A stretch of DNA of 64,000 bases. Origin: Inia geoffrensis (taxonomy: Eukaryota; Chordata; Mammalia; Artiodactyla; Iniidae). The stretch spans positions 65,294,408 through 65,358,407 of the forward strand of contig CM070904.1 in NCBI GenBank assembly GCA_036417435.1. The letters run 5' to 3'. Position numbers and translations under genes: made by a program. The notes beneath the pieces are model-generated. The model made no database searches, was not told the DNA's origin, and was given only the letters and a program-made list of their open reading frames with translations. Positions 38,896-49,710 of this stretch are shown here, one piece after another. Position 1 is the first letter of the stretch, and the number at the start of each line of letters is the position of its first letter.

Positions 38896-40228
38896 TACAG
38901 CGGTTAAGGGGATCCTAATTGTTGTTATAGCCTCCTGCTAAGTTTATGAGCTTTTTAATTTTTCAAATAACTAGTCTGGTTATGGTAACAACTTTACTAC
39001 CCTGATGGTACCTGTGGAGCCTTTTTAGAGGTTTAAAGGAAGAAGAAAAAGACTGCCTCCTTCCAGGCAGCCACCTTAGTGCGTGGGTCAGCCCCGTGGA
39101 GCTGGCTGGTGGCACGGGGAGGACAGGGTTTGGGGGCAGAACTCTTGTAACTAGATGGGTGAAATACCCCTATTAACTTGCTGTTGTGACAACACTATTT
39201 GGAAGGAGTTTGTTTTATATGATATTAAAGCAGTATGGCCAGACTTTAGCTGACTAGTAACAAAGTAACTGAAGTAGCCCCAAAGTAAACACATTGGCTT
39301 TACTAAAAAAGACTGGAACATTTACCTACAAATACCCTCTTCAGTTAAGCGCTTCCTGAGGAGGACACAGAGGTCTGTTTGTTTTAACAACAACAAAGCA
39401 TCAGACATCTTTGCTTGGGAAAAATCTTTAAATATTTGACTACTTTCATTTTTTTTTTTTTTTAATTGGGGATTGGAGAAAGACTTAAGCTCAACTCAGT
39501 TACACCCCTTGTTCGCCTTTGTAATTACTGCCAAGAGAGAAACTAAGTTGCTTCTAGCTCTTAGGCTGCTTGGGGAGGAGGGTGGGCTGAGTCCCCTTGA
39601 GATAATGATTCTTCTGGGTCAGTCAGAAGAAACAGTCTGCAACAATGGCAATCCCCAGGGTGACACTTCTCGAGGGGGCCTAGATTCAGCTGTCAGTCAC
39701 CTTCAGCCCAGAGCCATCAAATCCATTTACACAAAAGCTGGTTATCACAAACCTTTTGAAAAGCTAAGTAAAGAGGAGATTTACCCATCCTTGAATCTTC
39801 ATTCTTTTTTCTTTGATTCCCTCATTTCCCCTATCTTTCCTTTTTTTCCCCAAGTACCTCTGGGAACTTCTGGGATTTTTCCCCTTCTTTTGTTTCACCC
39901 TAGATCTTACACTATTGTTATCTTAAAGCTTAAGCTTGAATATAACTCTCAAGATATACAGAAATAAATAACCATACTCTTGTATGAAAATTTTAAATTC
40001 TGATAAGTATTTTTGTCTCCAAAAGGTTAGGATTTTCTGGGGGTTGAGAAAGGATTGTTTAATGTTATAATGTTGAGAAAAGTTCTGTGAGTATTTTAAG
40101 TATTTCAGCATATGTTTGGCTATGCATGTACATTTGTACATCCCTATTGTATACATACCTTTTTATTTTTGTAATTTTTACACTAAAGAGACTATAATAT
40201 AAAAGCTTGAATCAGTTTGCAACTGAAA
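38896..40228 (+). other. Candidate intron 1, proximal part
   Basis: No interspersed repeat is recognised in the first 1.3 kb after the donor, in contrast to the rest of the window. It holds the 164-codon ORF at 39473-39967 (see findings). That ORF has no recognised domain and ends in a Phe/Pro-rich low-complexity stretch, so I do not annotate it as coding. Confidence 0.4.
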
Positions 40229-40400
40229 TGATCCTCAACAACCTATACAAATAAGAAAAATTATTTCATTGTGTAAATATAACTGAATTTCAATTATAAC
40301 TTCTTTCTGTGAATTCTATAACTTTAATTATAAGGAACTGATTTCCTTTCACTAAGAAAAGGAGACATTCTGGTCATGCTCTAGAAATTCTGATTTTCTC
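40229..40400 (+). repeat. Diverged local duplication, copy A
   Basis: Shares with 41759-41935 a long co-linear similarity, including the identical 20-mer tggtcatgctctagaaattc and nearby tctctgtgtaat, plus ttctttctgtga and gatttc(c/t)tttcac. Copies lie about 1.53 kb apart in the same orientation. Confidence 0.75.
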
Positions 40401-40739
40401 TGTGTAATGGTATTATGAACATTTAATTTAACAAATTGAAAGAGTTTTAATTAGTGAAAAGTATAAATAAAATACTACATTAAAATGTAAGTTTATTTCG
40501 TTGATGTGTGTATGATTGCTAGAATTAGACTAACAAACTATTGCCTAGTATAATGCTTTAAAGGAGCATTTGTAATCGTAATTAGTTTGTCAGTTATAAG
40601 AAATTTTAGTGTTACGACTGTGGGTAGAAGCCACATAGCAAATAGCCTAGGCTTGGTAGAGATATGAGGCCTGGTAAGAAGATCAGGCCAAGGAAAATCC
40701 ATACTTAGGGCCAAAAGACAATTTATAAAGAACAAGATA

Positions 40740-40937
40740 GGGCTTCCCTGGTGGCGCAGTGGTTGAGAGTCCGCCTGCCGATGCAGGGGACAGGGGTTCG
40801 TGCGTGCCCCGATCCGGAAAGATCCCACATGCCGCGGAGTGGGTGGGCCTGTGAGCCATGGCCGCTGAGCCTGCGCGTCCGGAGCCTGTGCTCCGCAAAG
40901 GGAGAAGCCACAACAGTGAGAGGCCCGCGTACCGCTA
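40740..40937 (+). mobile_element. CHR-type SINE, short form, without a clear A-tail
   Basis: From gggcttccctggtggcgcag to gcccgcgtaccgctaaag. The box B region has a 4-bp local duplication (cgtgcgtgcc). It lacks the usual poly(A) tail and an obvious TSD, so the right end may be truncated. Confidence 0.92.
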
Positions 40938-41009
40938 AAGGCCCAAGCTAGTTCAGCCCTGAGCTCCTAGTTACTACCAAAAGGGTACCAAATATTCCAC
41001 TGAAAAATA

Positions 41010-41295
41010 ATTGGGTGTTTCATTTATTCATTCAACATATTTCTTGAGCATTTACTACTACTTGCCAAGATATAATAGTGAAAGGATCTTAAGTAACTTA
41101 CCATGTAGTGGAAGGAACCAGAACTAAGTGGGTTTTTGAGGATGATCAAAAATAAACTGTTGTCAAGTGAACATTGAAGTCTTACTTGTAAAATTAATTT
41201 GCCCATTCAGACTATATAACAATGTTCACTGTGTCCCAGGAACATTGTTAGAATTTAAGGACATAAAAATCAATAAAATAGGGACTGTATCCCAA
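41010..41295 (-). mobile_element. L2 LINE fossil, antisense
   Basis: Contains catttattcattcaacatat, ttcttgagcatttactacta and accatgtagtggaaggaac, then tgtcccaggaacattgttag. Reverse of the L2 tail. Confidence 0.68.
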
Positions 41296-41758
41296 GATAG
41301 GGTCCTACATCACTAACTTAGTATAGGCGACTGTTATCTCTTCAGGAACCCAGGCCCTCATGGTTTGGATCTTGCTGATCTCTTAGACCTCTTTTTAGGT
41401 GCTCCATTTCCCTCACATCACATTATAAACACACGAGTTTTGAGGGTTTTGTTATTTGCTCTTTGCTGTTGAAACGTCATCTCTTTTTCTCTTCAGGGCC
41501 TTTGGGATGATTGTGGTTCAAGTTTATAAAATTTTAATATATAGTTCACCTCTGTACTTACTATGAGGAAAGTAGAGGTATTAGCTTTTATGGGTGGATG
41601 TTACCTCTAGTGGGAAATTTTGATCTCTTAATCCACTGGATTCTGATAACATTGTATATTAAATGCATGAAATAAACTCTTCATACTGTCACTCATCTGT
41701 TTGATAGGTTTTACTAGTTGATTTTTTTTCCTGTGCCACTATCATTACCACAATTGTG

Positions 41759-41935
41759 TACCTCAGTACAGATTATACAATTGTGAAACATTACTTTGTT
41801 GTCTAAATATTATTGAAATTCAAATATAACAGTTCTTTCTGTGAGTGCTGTAACTTTGTAATTAGAAGGAAGTGATTTCTTTTCACCAAGAAAAAGAGAA
41901 TGGTCATGCTCTAGAAATTCTGATCGTCTCTGTGT
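41759..41935 (+). repeat. Diverged local duplication, copy B
   Basis: Partner of 40229-40400: cctcagtacagattatacaa aligns with cctcaacaacctatacaa, and both continue through ctaaatat/gtaaatat, ttctttctgtga and the shared 20-mer. It ends about 20 bp before the LTR that starts at 41954. Confidence 0.75.
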
Positions 41936-41953
41936 AATCTCTAGATTGTATAG

Positions 41954-42425
41954 TGTTCATTTCCTGAGGCTCTTCTGACAAATTACCACAAATCAGGTAG
42001 CTTAAAACAACAGAAATTTATCCTCTCACAGTTCTGGAGGCTAGAAGCCTGCAATCAAGGTCAGCCATCCTCCTCTATAGGCTCTGGGGGAGAATCCGTT
42101 CCATGCCTTCCACCTAACTTTTTGTGGTTGCTTTTAATCCTTGACATTCCTTGATTTGTAGCCATATCACTCTAATCTTTGCTTCTGTCCTTTTGCCTCC
42201 TCCTCTTTTGTCATGTGTCTGTCCTCTGTGTTTCTTTTAAGGACACATTATGGATTTAGGGCCCACCTAGGTAATCCCGATGGACTTCTCAAGAACCTTA
42301 TCTTAATTACATTTGTAAATATCTTTTTTTCCAAATATAGTAACATTTAGAGTTTCTAGGAATTTGATGTGGACATATCTTTGGGACATATCCTAGAGTT
42401 TCTAGGAATTTGATGTGGACATATC
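41954..42425 (+). mobile_element. MaLR/MLT-type LTR
   Basis: Opens tgttcatttcctgaggctct, then aaattaccacaaatcaggta, gcttaaaacaacagaaattt, atcctctcacagttctggag, and later ggatttagggcccacctagg and accttatcttaattac. This is the MLT1-like solo LTR pattern. The 3' end carries a 46-bp tandem duplication (copies at 42348-42379 and 42394-42425). Subfamily not verified. Confidence 0.8.
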
Positions 42426-42496
42426 ATACACATATATTTAACTCAATATGTATGGGAATTTATTCATTTGATATTTCTTATTTTTCTTATGTTTTC

Positions 42497-42729
42497 TTGT
42501 TTTTTTTTTTTGGTTTTTTTTCTTGTTTTTGCAGTACGCGGGCCTCTCACTGCTGTGGCCTCTCCCGTTGCGGAGCACAGGCTCCGGACATGCAGGCTCG
42601 GCGGCCATGGCTCACGGGCCCACCCGCTCCGCGCTCCGCGGCACGTGGGATCTTCCCGGACCGGGGCACGAACCCGTGTCCCCTGCATCGGCAGGCGGAC
42701 TTTCAACCACTGCGCCACTAAGGAAACCC
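42497..42729 (-). mobile_element. CHR-type SINE, short form, antisense
   Basis: Poly(T) start, cagtacgcgggcctctcact, then the head at the right end (ccactgcgccactaaggaaa). Perfect 11-bp TSD cttatgttttc at 42486-42496 and 42730-42740. All frames of 70-100 codons here are SINE artefacts. Confidence 0.96.
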
Positions 42730-42827
42730 CTTATGTTTTCATTTTGAAAACAAATTATTCATGATGCCTTAATACAGCTTGAATGACTAATATATATATT
42801 CAACACTTAGCTTAAAAACTGTATTTA

Positions 42828-43035
42828 GGGCTTCCCTGGTGGCGCTGTGGTTGAGAGTCCACCTGCCGATGCAGGGGACACGGGTTCGTGCCCCGGTCCG
42901 GGAAGATCCCACGTGCTGCGGAGCGGGTGGGCCCGTGAGCCATGGCCGCCGAGCCTGCATGTCCGGAGCCTGTGCTCCGCAACGGGAGAGGCCACAGCAG
43001 TGAGAGGCCCGCGTACCACACACACACAAAAAAAA
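42828..43035 (+). mobile_element. CHR-type SINE, short form
   Basis: Full copy from gggcttccctggtggcgctg to the tail, which has become (CA)n followed by A8. TSD tgtattta at 42820-42827 and 43036-43043. It lies 98 bp from an oppositely oriented copy. Confidence 0.95.
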
Positions 43036-43460
43036 TGTATTTAATCTATCAGATTTTATCATTAGCAATTTCTGTACAATTTTGATGACCTGGTTCTAGG
43101 ACTATAAGAATTTCACTGAGGAAAATATTTGGTTCATATTGGGTATAGGAAATCATGTGTCCTTTGTCGGCTCATTTTCGTAATCTAAGAGGAAGAGGCT
43201 GAGATAATGACTATCAAAATCGACCATATGTTACAATCATTCCTTTTGAAGCACATTGACAAAGAATTAATGGTTTAATAGAAAAATACATTAGAGAAAC
43301 ATAAATTTCAGTTAACAATAATTGGGGAAATTAGCATCCATTATGGTTGTTTATGTATATTTTTTAAAATTTCTTATACTTACAAGGTAGCCTTACTTAT
43401 AAAAGATTAGAAGGACAAATGTGTTTTTTATTGTACACATATATAAAAATCACTGATAGA

Positions 43461-43802
43461 GGACTTCCCTGGTGGCACAGTGGTTAAGAATCCACCTGCC
43501 AATGCAGGGGACATGGTGTGGTTCAATCCCTGGTCCGGGAAGATCACACATGCCGCAGCCACTAAGCCCGTGCGCCACAACTACCGAGCCTGCGCTCTAG
43601 AGCCTGTGTGCCACAACTGCTGAGCCCGCACGCCACAACTACTGAAGCCCACGCGCCTAGAGCCCATGTTCCACAACAAGAGAAGCCACCACAATGAGAA
43701 GCCCGCACACTACAACAAAGAGTAACACCCACTCACCGCAACTAGAGAAAGCCGACGCGCAGCAACAAAGACCCAATGCAGCAAAAAAAAAAAAATTATA
43801 AT
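43461..43802 (+). mobile_element. CHR-type SINE, long form
   Basis: Begins ggacttccctggtggcacag and has the extended body with repeated cacaact(a/g)c(c/t)gag units and a poly(A) tail. TSD aatcactgataga (43448-43460) versus aatcattgataga (43803-43815). Confidence 0.94.
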
Positions 43803-43815
43803 AATCATTGATAGA

Positions 43816-44880
43816 AATAGACCCTAGTGTTTGTTAGTTGAAATACTGACAGATTACAGCTGAGCTGATTGTTTCCAAGGATTACATTTTCTTTCTTTTT
43901 TTTAGTTATATTTAACCAAGATTATCTTCTTTTGGAAACGTACTTGGAAGTTAGGAATTAGCATGAAGAAAGAACATTAGGGAAGGAAACAATGGTTTAG
44001 AGAATGATACTTTGAGAAAAGGAAAATAACACTAGAAACAAAAATATAATGGAATTCAAAACAGCTATATTATATATGAAAAAATGTATAAAAATACTAG
44101 AAAAACAGTACTTAAATGGAAAAAATTCACAATCAAATGCACTGTTTTGTTTGATTGGAAAATAAAAGACAATTTGTATTTTTAACTGAACTCTGTAGAA
44201 GGTTATGGTCATCTCAACATGAAACAGTATCAAAGCCATGACAGTCTACAGTTTACACAAACCTTTTCGTGGATTAGCTAGGAGCTATTTGACCTAGCCA
44301 GAGAGTTTTTGTGTTTCAGATTTTCATTTTTACAATGGAAGACTATCTATCATCTGTGATTTTTGTGTTGATAATGAAAAAAAGTGATTGATATTTCCAT
44401 CTGGTAGCAGACTACGCACTTAGGGAGGCATATTAACTATATCACAGCAGTAGCAATTCACCAAATCAGACTTAAGTTGCCTGGAATAGTTTTTCTTTCC
44501 CTGACCTCCAACCCTCGAATATTTGAGTTATTAATTTACTGGCAAGGAATAATCAAGTCATAGCCAAACAATGTAAGGGAATTCTGGGAAATGGATTGAG
44601 TTGAGAAAGATTTTCTGTTTAACAAGCATTGCTCATTATAGATTATTCTTCAAAGGAAAAACAGATGATAGAGTTAGAAACTGATGAGATCAGAAAAGGA
44701 AAATAGAAGATTATGTATATGGTGTGTGTATTTGTGTGTGGTTGTGGGTGTGCTGAGAATCCTTGACACAGGAGTGAGCAAAAACACAGGGATATGTTGG
44801 AATCTATTTTGCACCCTCAGCTATATTGTCTCAATCTATTCTTTATAATCATTTCCAACTTTGTTTTTCTCACACACCAA
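43816..44880. other. Unassigned DNA (candidate intron, distal part)
   Basis: No recognised repeat or exon. A GT-rich stretch at about 44722-44752. Confidence 0.45.
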
Positions 44881-44893
44881 CAGGATTTACTCA

Positions 44894-45100
44894 ATGTCAT
44901 TTCCAGAAGTAACACCTCAAGAAACATTTTCAGAAACAGTTTGTCAATTCCAGGATACTGATACTTTTAGCAGCCAGAAAAGAATTTCTGAAAATCATTT
45001 CAAAGTCCAAGGTTTCCGAAAATACCATGAGCCCTTTATTTTCCCCCAAGCAAATTGTATACAGTGTACACACATTAACATGGATGAAGAAAACTGGTAA
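44894..45100 (+). CDS. Unrecognised 68-residue protein in a candidate terminal exon
   Basis: I do not recognise this product. The exon begins after a strong acceptor: pyrimidine tract ttgtttttctcacacacc, then aacag with AG at 44882-44883. The first ATG inside the exon (44894) opens 68 codons, starting MSFPEVTPQETFSETV and ending THINMDEENW. The protein is polar, with no signal peptide or membrane segment, and has two Cys spaced CIQC-like near residues 55-58. The ATG context is weak (t at -3). The frame is also open upstream through the acceptor, so this could instead be the last exon of a longer protein. An AATAAA signal follows 162 bp after the stop. The only obvious upstream partner is the CpG-rich first exon at 38.84-38.89 kb. 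A noncoding transcript with a chance ORF remains possible. Confidence 0.45.
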   Translation: MSFPEVTPQETFSETVCQFQDTDTFSSQKRISENHFKVQGFRKYHEPFIFPQANCIQCTHINMDEENW

Positions 45101-45261
45101 AATGAAGCCTAGAGACTAGAAAGCATCAGTGTTTCACCGTTTATGTTTGGATGTATCTGACTTTTGTCTAAAAGTCTTGATTTTTCTTTCAGTTATTTTT
45201 GGAACAATTAAGCTGTATTGAGATTGTTTTGTAGATGATAAGGTTTTATCTGGAAAGCTAG

Positions 45262-45267
45262 AATAAA
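45262..45267 (+). terminator. Poly(A) signal of the candidate gene
   Basis: A canonical AATAAA in gctagaataaagattttc, with expected cleavage about 15-25 bp downstream, near 45285. It sits in a spacing that suits the candidate terminal exon starting at 44884. Confidence 0.5.
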
Positions 45268-45289
45268 GATTTTCTTTTACAAAAATTTA

Positions 45290-48200
45290 TTTACTTGGCC
45301 AGTGAAGTCCACTCCCTCCAAGGTTTTCTTTTACTTTTTAAAATATTTGTTCCTAGGTTCTTAAAAATCTAGAAAGTAAAATAAACTCCTTGTGGAATAT
45401 AGTTCACATGGATTTTTTTTTTTTCAGTGAAAGGGTGGTACTTTTTCCATTTAAAAAGAATCAAATATATTACAAATGAGGGGATCTACTTTTTATTGAA
45501 TGTATCAGTATATATAAACGTATTTATATAGGTATGTGTGTTATTGTCTTTATTCCCTTTTTTCCAAGGAGAGATGTATATAATGTATAGTTTAATCATT
45601 CAGACCATAATTATAGCCCATGAGTATGGAAAAATCATGAAAAATCTGTTGGCTTAAATTGAAAGTAAAACTCAGGTCTGAGATCTTAACCATTTAAAAC
45701 CTTGAAATCTCATAAATAAAGCATCGTTGAGCCTGGTCCCGTCTTTCATAACAGCTCTCCAGAGAAAATCCTAAAAGCCAGGGCACTCTAAGATGAGCTG
45801 TGGATGATTCAGTAGGTGGCACAATTTTCACTGAGTCAGTACTGAACTGATGCCCCGGCATGGTATGAGGGGACACTGCACTGCTGGAGGTGTCGTCTAA
45901 TGGATGAGGGTAAGACCAAGGTCTTGACCACCAGCAGTTACTAAAAATCCCATGGCACTTTTCAAAAGAGTAAAGATGATGTTAAACCCTGTGTCCTGGC
46001 TAATTTCCAAATTGAGCAATTATATTCTGCCTACTTAAAATTTCTCTGTAATTTTAGTTGGATAATATATTCCTCATCTTCTGTCCTATGCTTTTGCTAT
46101 TTTCAGTTTAGAGGTGGATGCATTTCTGTGGTGAGGGAAGTGTTGCTACTTTGCAAGGTCTGAGATCACGGGATGAAAGGTACAACATACATCTATCAGA
46201 ACAGGTGCCATATTAGTTTGTTTCTCTTGTGATTAGGCTGACTATAAGAAAATTGTCAAATAAGTGTCTTTAAATATAGCCTCGTCAGGTAGTCAGAGGT
46301 GCTATGCTTGCAAAGTTTTCCAAGATGGGTATTTTAATTCTATTAAGTTGTGACTAAGAAATGAGGCTTCTCTTGAAGTGAATATATTATGTAAATAGTA
46401 ACAATTTAAGCATAAAATTATATACATTTAGTAGGAATAATTAAATTTTCCAACATTTGCCTAGCAAGGCCTATCATAGTCACCTAAAACATTAGTTACC
46501 ATATCATTTTTCATTTATAATGTATTAGAATTTTGTCCAAATCAGTAGTTGCTAAGAGAGAAGTTCACTGTGGGAGGAAAAATGGAAAGTATTTCTTAAA
46601 AAATAAAAATAATTGTTGGTTAGCATGCCCTGGATTTTGGGAAAACCTGTAGAAAACATTCCTAAGGAAAAGACCAGTAGTGGGACTGTGTAAGGCCAGT
46701 CCCACACTTCCTAACTGTGTTTCCAGCTTCACACAATACTCTGGGATCAGCCCCATAGGAAAAAAACGTACATTAGGAATTTAGTGTCATAGATGGTAAC
46801 ATTTACATTTATCTTGACTATTTAGATGTTTGTCTAGAAAATGATAAAAACTATCAACAACTCATTTTTCTCAAGCATCAAGTATTTTTCTGCAAAGGCA
46901 AAAAAGATCAATCTAATCTCTTAGCCTTCAGTACTTTCATATATTACCTTTTTTTAACAGAATCTTTCCAAGTCTTAAAATGTAACCTCAAATGTTTCTA
47001 TTTCTAACAATTAATGTTAACTCTATTACAAAGACTTTTCCAACTAACTTCAAGTCATTCTGCTTTACAGATATATTAAAAACTTATCTTGTGCTTATTA
47101 ATAATAGAGTTAATACAGGAAAGTGCTTCAAAGCAAAAGAAATATCTGGCAGCATGCAGAGATAGTACTAAATACTGTAGTAAATAAACATAGTAATTCT
47201 GTTTGCATAAGCTGTGACTGCCTAATAAAGAAATCACTTGAAAAGGAAATACCATCTTTAGAATTTGAACTTGCCTTCAGCAGAAAATATTATAATGTTT
47301 TTAGCCTAGCTTTGACAACTACAACAGACTACTGAGTAACAGTTAGAGTTCACTTTGTAATAGGAAAAGTAGTCACTCTGATCACTTTGTCTTTTTAGTA
47401 TGCAGCCCAGAGGATTCAGGAAAAGATTACATTTACCATAATTAACATATATGTAAATGGAGAGCATGGCTATGAATGATAAATTTTCATAGCAATTTAA
47501 ATCTTGTACAAATTAATCAACCATACAGACACTTGATTAATGAAAGGCAGTGTCACTTTAAAATGCAACATGTTAATATATATTACTGTTATCACAGATC
47601 AAAGAATCTTTAAATGTAAACCAATTAGGACAAAGTTCAATCTACATTTTTTTAACAGATTTAATTCCCTTGTAATTATGATGACAATTTGAAAAAATGT
47701 TGTTCCACTTTATTTACTAATTTTAGTGAAAAGTTGTGCAAATGAATTTTGGGTGTTTCATCACAGTGAATGGATTCCCAAAATATAGGATTACAGTACA
47801 GTGAATGCACAAAAACAATGATAAATTGGATGCAAGATATTTATTCCCATGTCATGCTAAATTTATAAGTTTTCTTCTAATAATTCCCTATTTTTGCTCT
47901 CACTGAGAGAGTTATATTAAACCGATTACTAAATGACTGATATTCTCACTTGGTACAGTGAGATGAGATTTTACTAAGAGCTGTTTTTCTTGGTCTTTGA
48001 GGGATAAAAAGTGAAAACTCTTGTAGACTTGAATTTATTGAGAATAGTTTTTATTTTCATAGTGAAAATGAATGCCTAATTTCCAGAAAAGAAATCTTTT
48101 TTAAAAAATATAAAATTTACAGTTAATACATAAATATATGTTCAAAATTTAAGGTCTGAAATATAAAGTTTCTCTATAATTATGTTTTTTGCCAACGGAA

Positions 48201-48465
48201 GTTAGGCATAAAAACAAACATACTGCTTTGCAAAGTCAATATAGATCTATTTTACAAGGGCAACCCTACAATTAATTTTTATCAGTAAATTGGGAATCTA
48301 AGTTGTTGCCAAATTTTACCGCTTAAACCAGTACATCATAGAATGCACTACTGATAAAGAATTGATAAAATAACAAAGAAAGAGAGCAGCTTGTACTAGA
48401 CAGAAAGATGAAAAAAATGTGACACTGAGTTCTTTGTTAAACTCCTAGTAGCAAACTATGCTCAA
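45290..48465. other. Unassigned intergenic DNA
   Basis: 3.2 kb of AT-rich sequence with no named repeat, promoter or exon recognised, unusually free of young SINEs. ORFs of 60-70 codons have no motif. Confidence 0.45.
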
Positions 48466-48469
48466 TACG

Positions 48470-48690
48470 GCTAATAATTATTGAGCATTTTCTATGTGCC
48501 ATATGCCATATTAAGAACTTGGCACTTCAAAAATATGCATTTGTGATTTGATTATTAAATCATTTAATCCTGATAACACTTCTATAAAATAGAATTATTA
48601 CTTCACTGAAATAGTAGTAAAACTGGAATTTTGATCTTAGTCCTCATTTCAAAGTTTGTGTTCTTTAAATACTATGCCATACTGTCTCCC
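48470..48690 (-). mobile_element. MIR SINE fossil, antisense
   Basis: Contains tattgagcattttctatgtg, ccatatgccatattaagaac, taaatcatttaatcctgat and atactatgccatactgtctc. Confidence 0.78.
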
Positions 48691-48734
48691 TATGACTATG
48701 TAGCATTGTTTATCCTTATCATTATATCTAGCCT

Positions 48735-48808
48735 CTTAAACAGTCTCATCAGAGCTATAGTGCTGCTGATGTTGGTACAGGACCACACTTTGAGAACCAC
48801 TACTAATG
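48735..48808 (+). mobile_element. MER5-type hAT end fragment
   Basis: gtgctgctgatgttggtaca, then ggaccacactttgagaacca and ctac: the 3' end of a MER5A-like element. The left part is not recognisable. Confidence 0.7.
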
Positions 48809-48959
48809 CACTACAAATTCTATAAAAGGTTTAAATAGCACTACAGTATCATAAATAACGTTTAACTCAGTCCATTGGAATTGTAATAAAACCTGCCTTT
48901 AATACACCTCTCCTGGAATATGAGAAAAATATATGAATAGATAGATAAAATATTAGCAA

Positions 48960-49330
48960 GCCTATTTAGTCATTAAGTGAGCATTTAATACTTAGCCAGG
49001 ATCTGCACAAGCTGCTAGGGATACAACAGTAAACAAGGCTCCTATTCCCAGGAGTATACAGTATAGTGAGAAAGGCAGAAAAGTAAACTGCCAATTATAA
49101 TACACTGTGGTAAGTTAAGAGTTAATTCATGGTGCTGTGGGAGTGCATAAGACTGCCCTCAAAGATAGAGAAAAAAAAATTAAACTCTGTAAACTTAAGC
49201 TGTTTTGTACAGCAGAGGTATATGTGAGACTTCTAGGGAAGTCAATGCTGCAATGTTAAAGTCATTAAAGGTGTGGCTTTAAGAAGAAACCTTCAGGCAA
49301 GGCAAGGATTGCAAAGATCATAGACACCAC
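48960..49330 (-). mobile_element. L2 LINE fossil, antisense
   Basis: Contains agctgctagggatacaacag, taaacaaggctcctattccc and ttcaggcaaggcaaggattg, in reversed L2 tail order. Confidence 0.78.
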
Positions 49331-49708
49331 CCAGTTGAAGATTATCCAGGCTCTTAATGAATATTATAGAAAGAGATGTTGATCATTATATTAGTTAAAA
49401 TCACAGAAAACCCCTAAATAAAAGTAGTTTAAACAATTTTGTTTCTCTCACATTCATTAAATTAAGATTAAAGGAGTCCAGTGCTGCTGTAGCAGCTCCA
49501 TAAAGTCATAAAAGATGCCAGCTCCTTCCTTCCAGCACAATACTTCACCACTCCTAGGATTTGGTCCTCAATCTCATGGTCCAAGGTGGCTGTTGGAATC
49601 TAGCTTTCATATCCATCTTCCAGGCAAGAAAATGAAAGAAGAAAAAAGGTTCAACCCTCTTTTGTTTTAAGGAGACTCTCCTGATGTATCACTGAACACT
49701 TTCCTATA
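49331..49708. other. Unassigned DNA before the mariner
   Basis: Some text (gtttctctcacattcattaa, then gtccagtgctgctgtagcag) may derive from an old LTR, but I cannot place it. Confidence 0.35.
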
Positions 49709-49710
49709 TA

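Noticed and set aside
42410..42764. Overlapping ORFs of 74-103 codons on both strands
   Set aside because: They lie wholly or mostly within an antisense CHR SINE.
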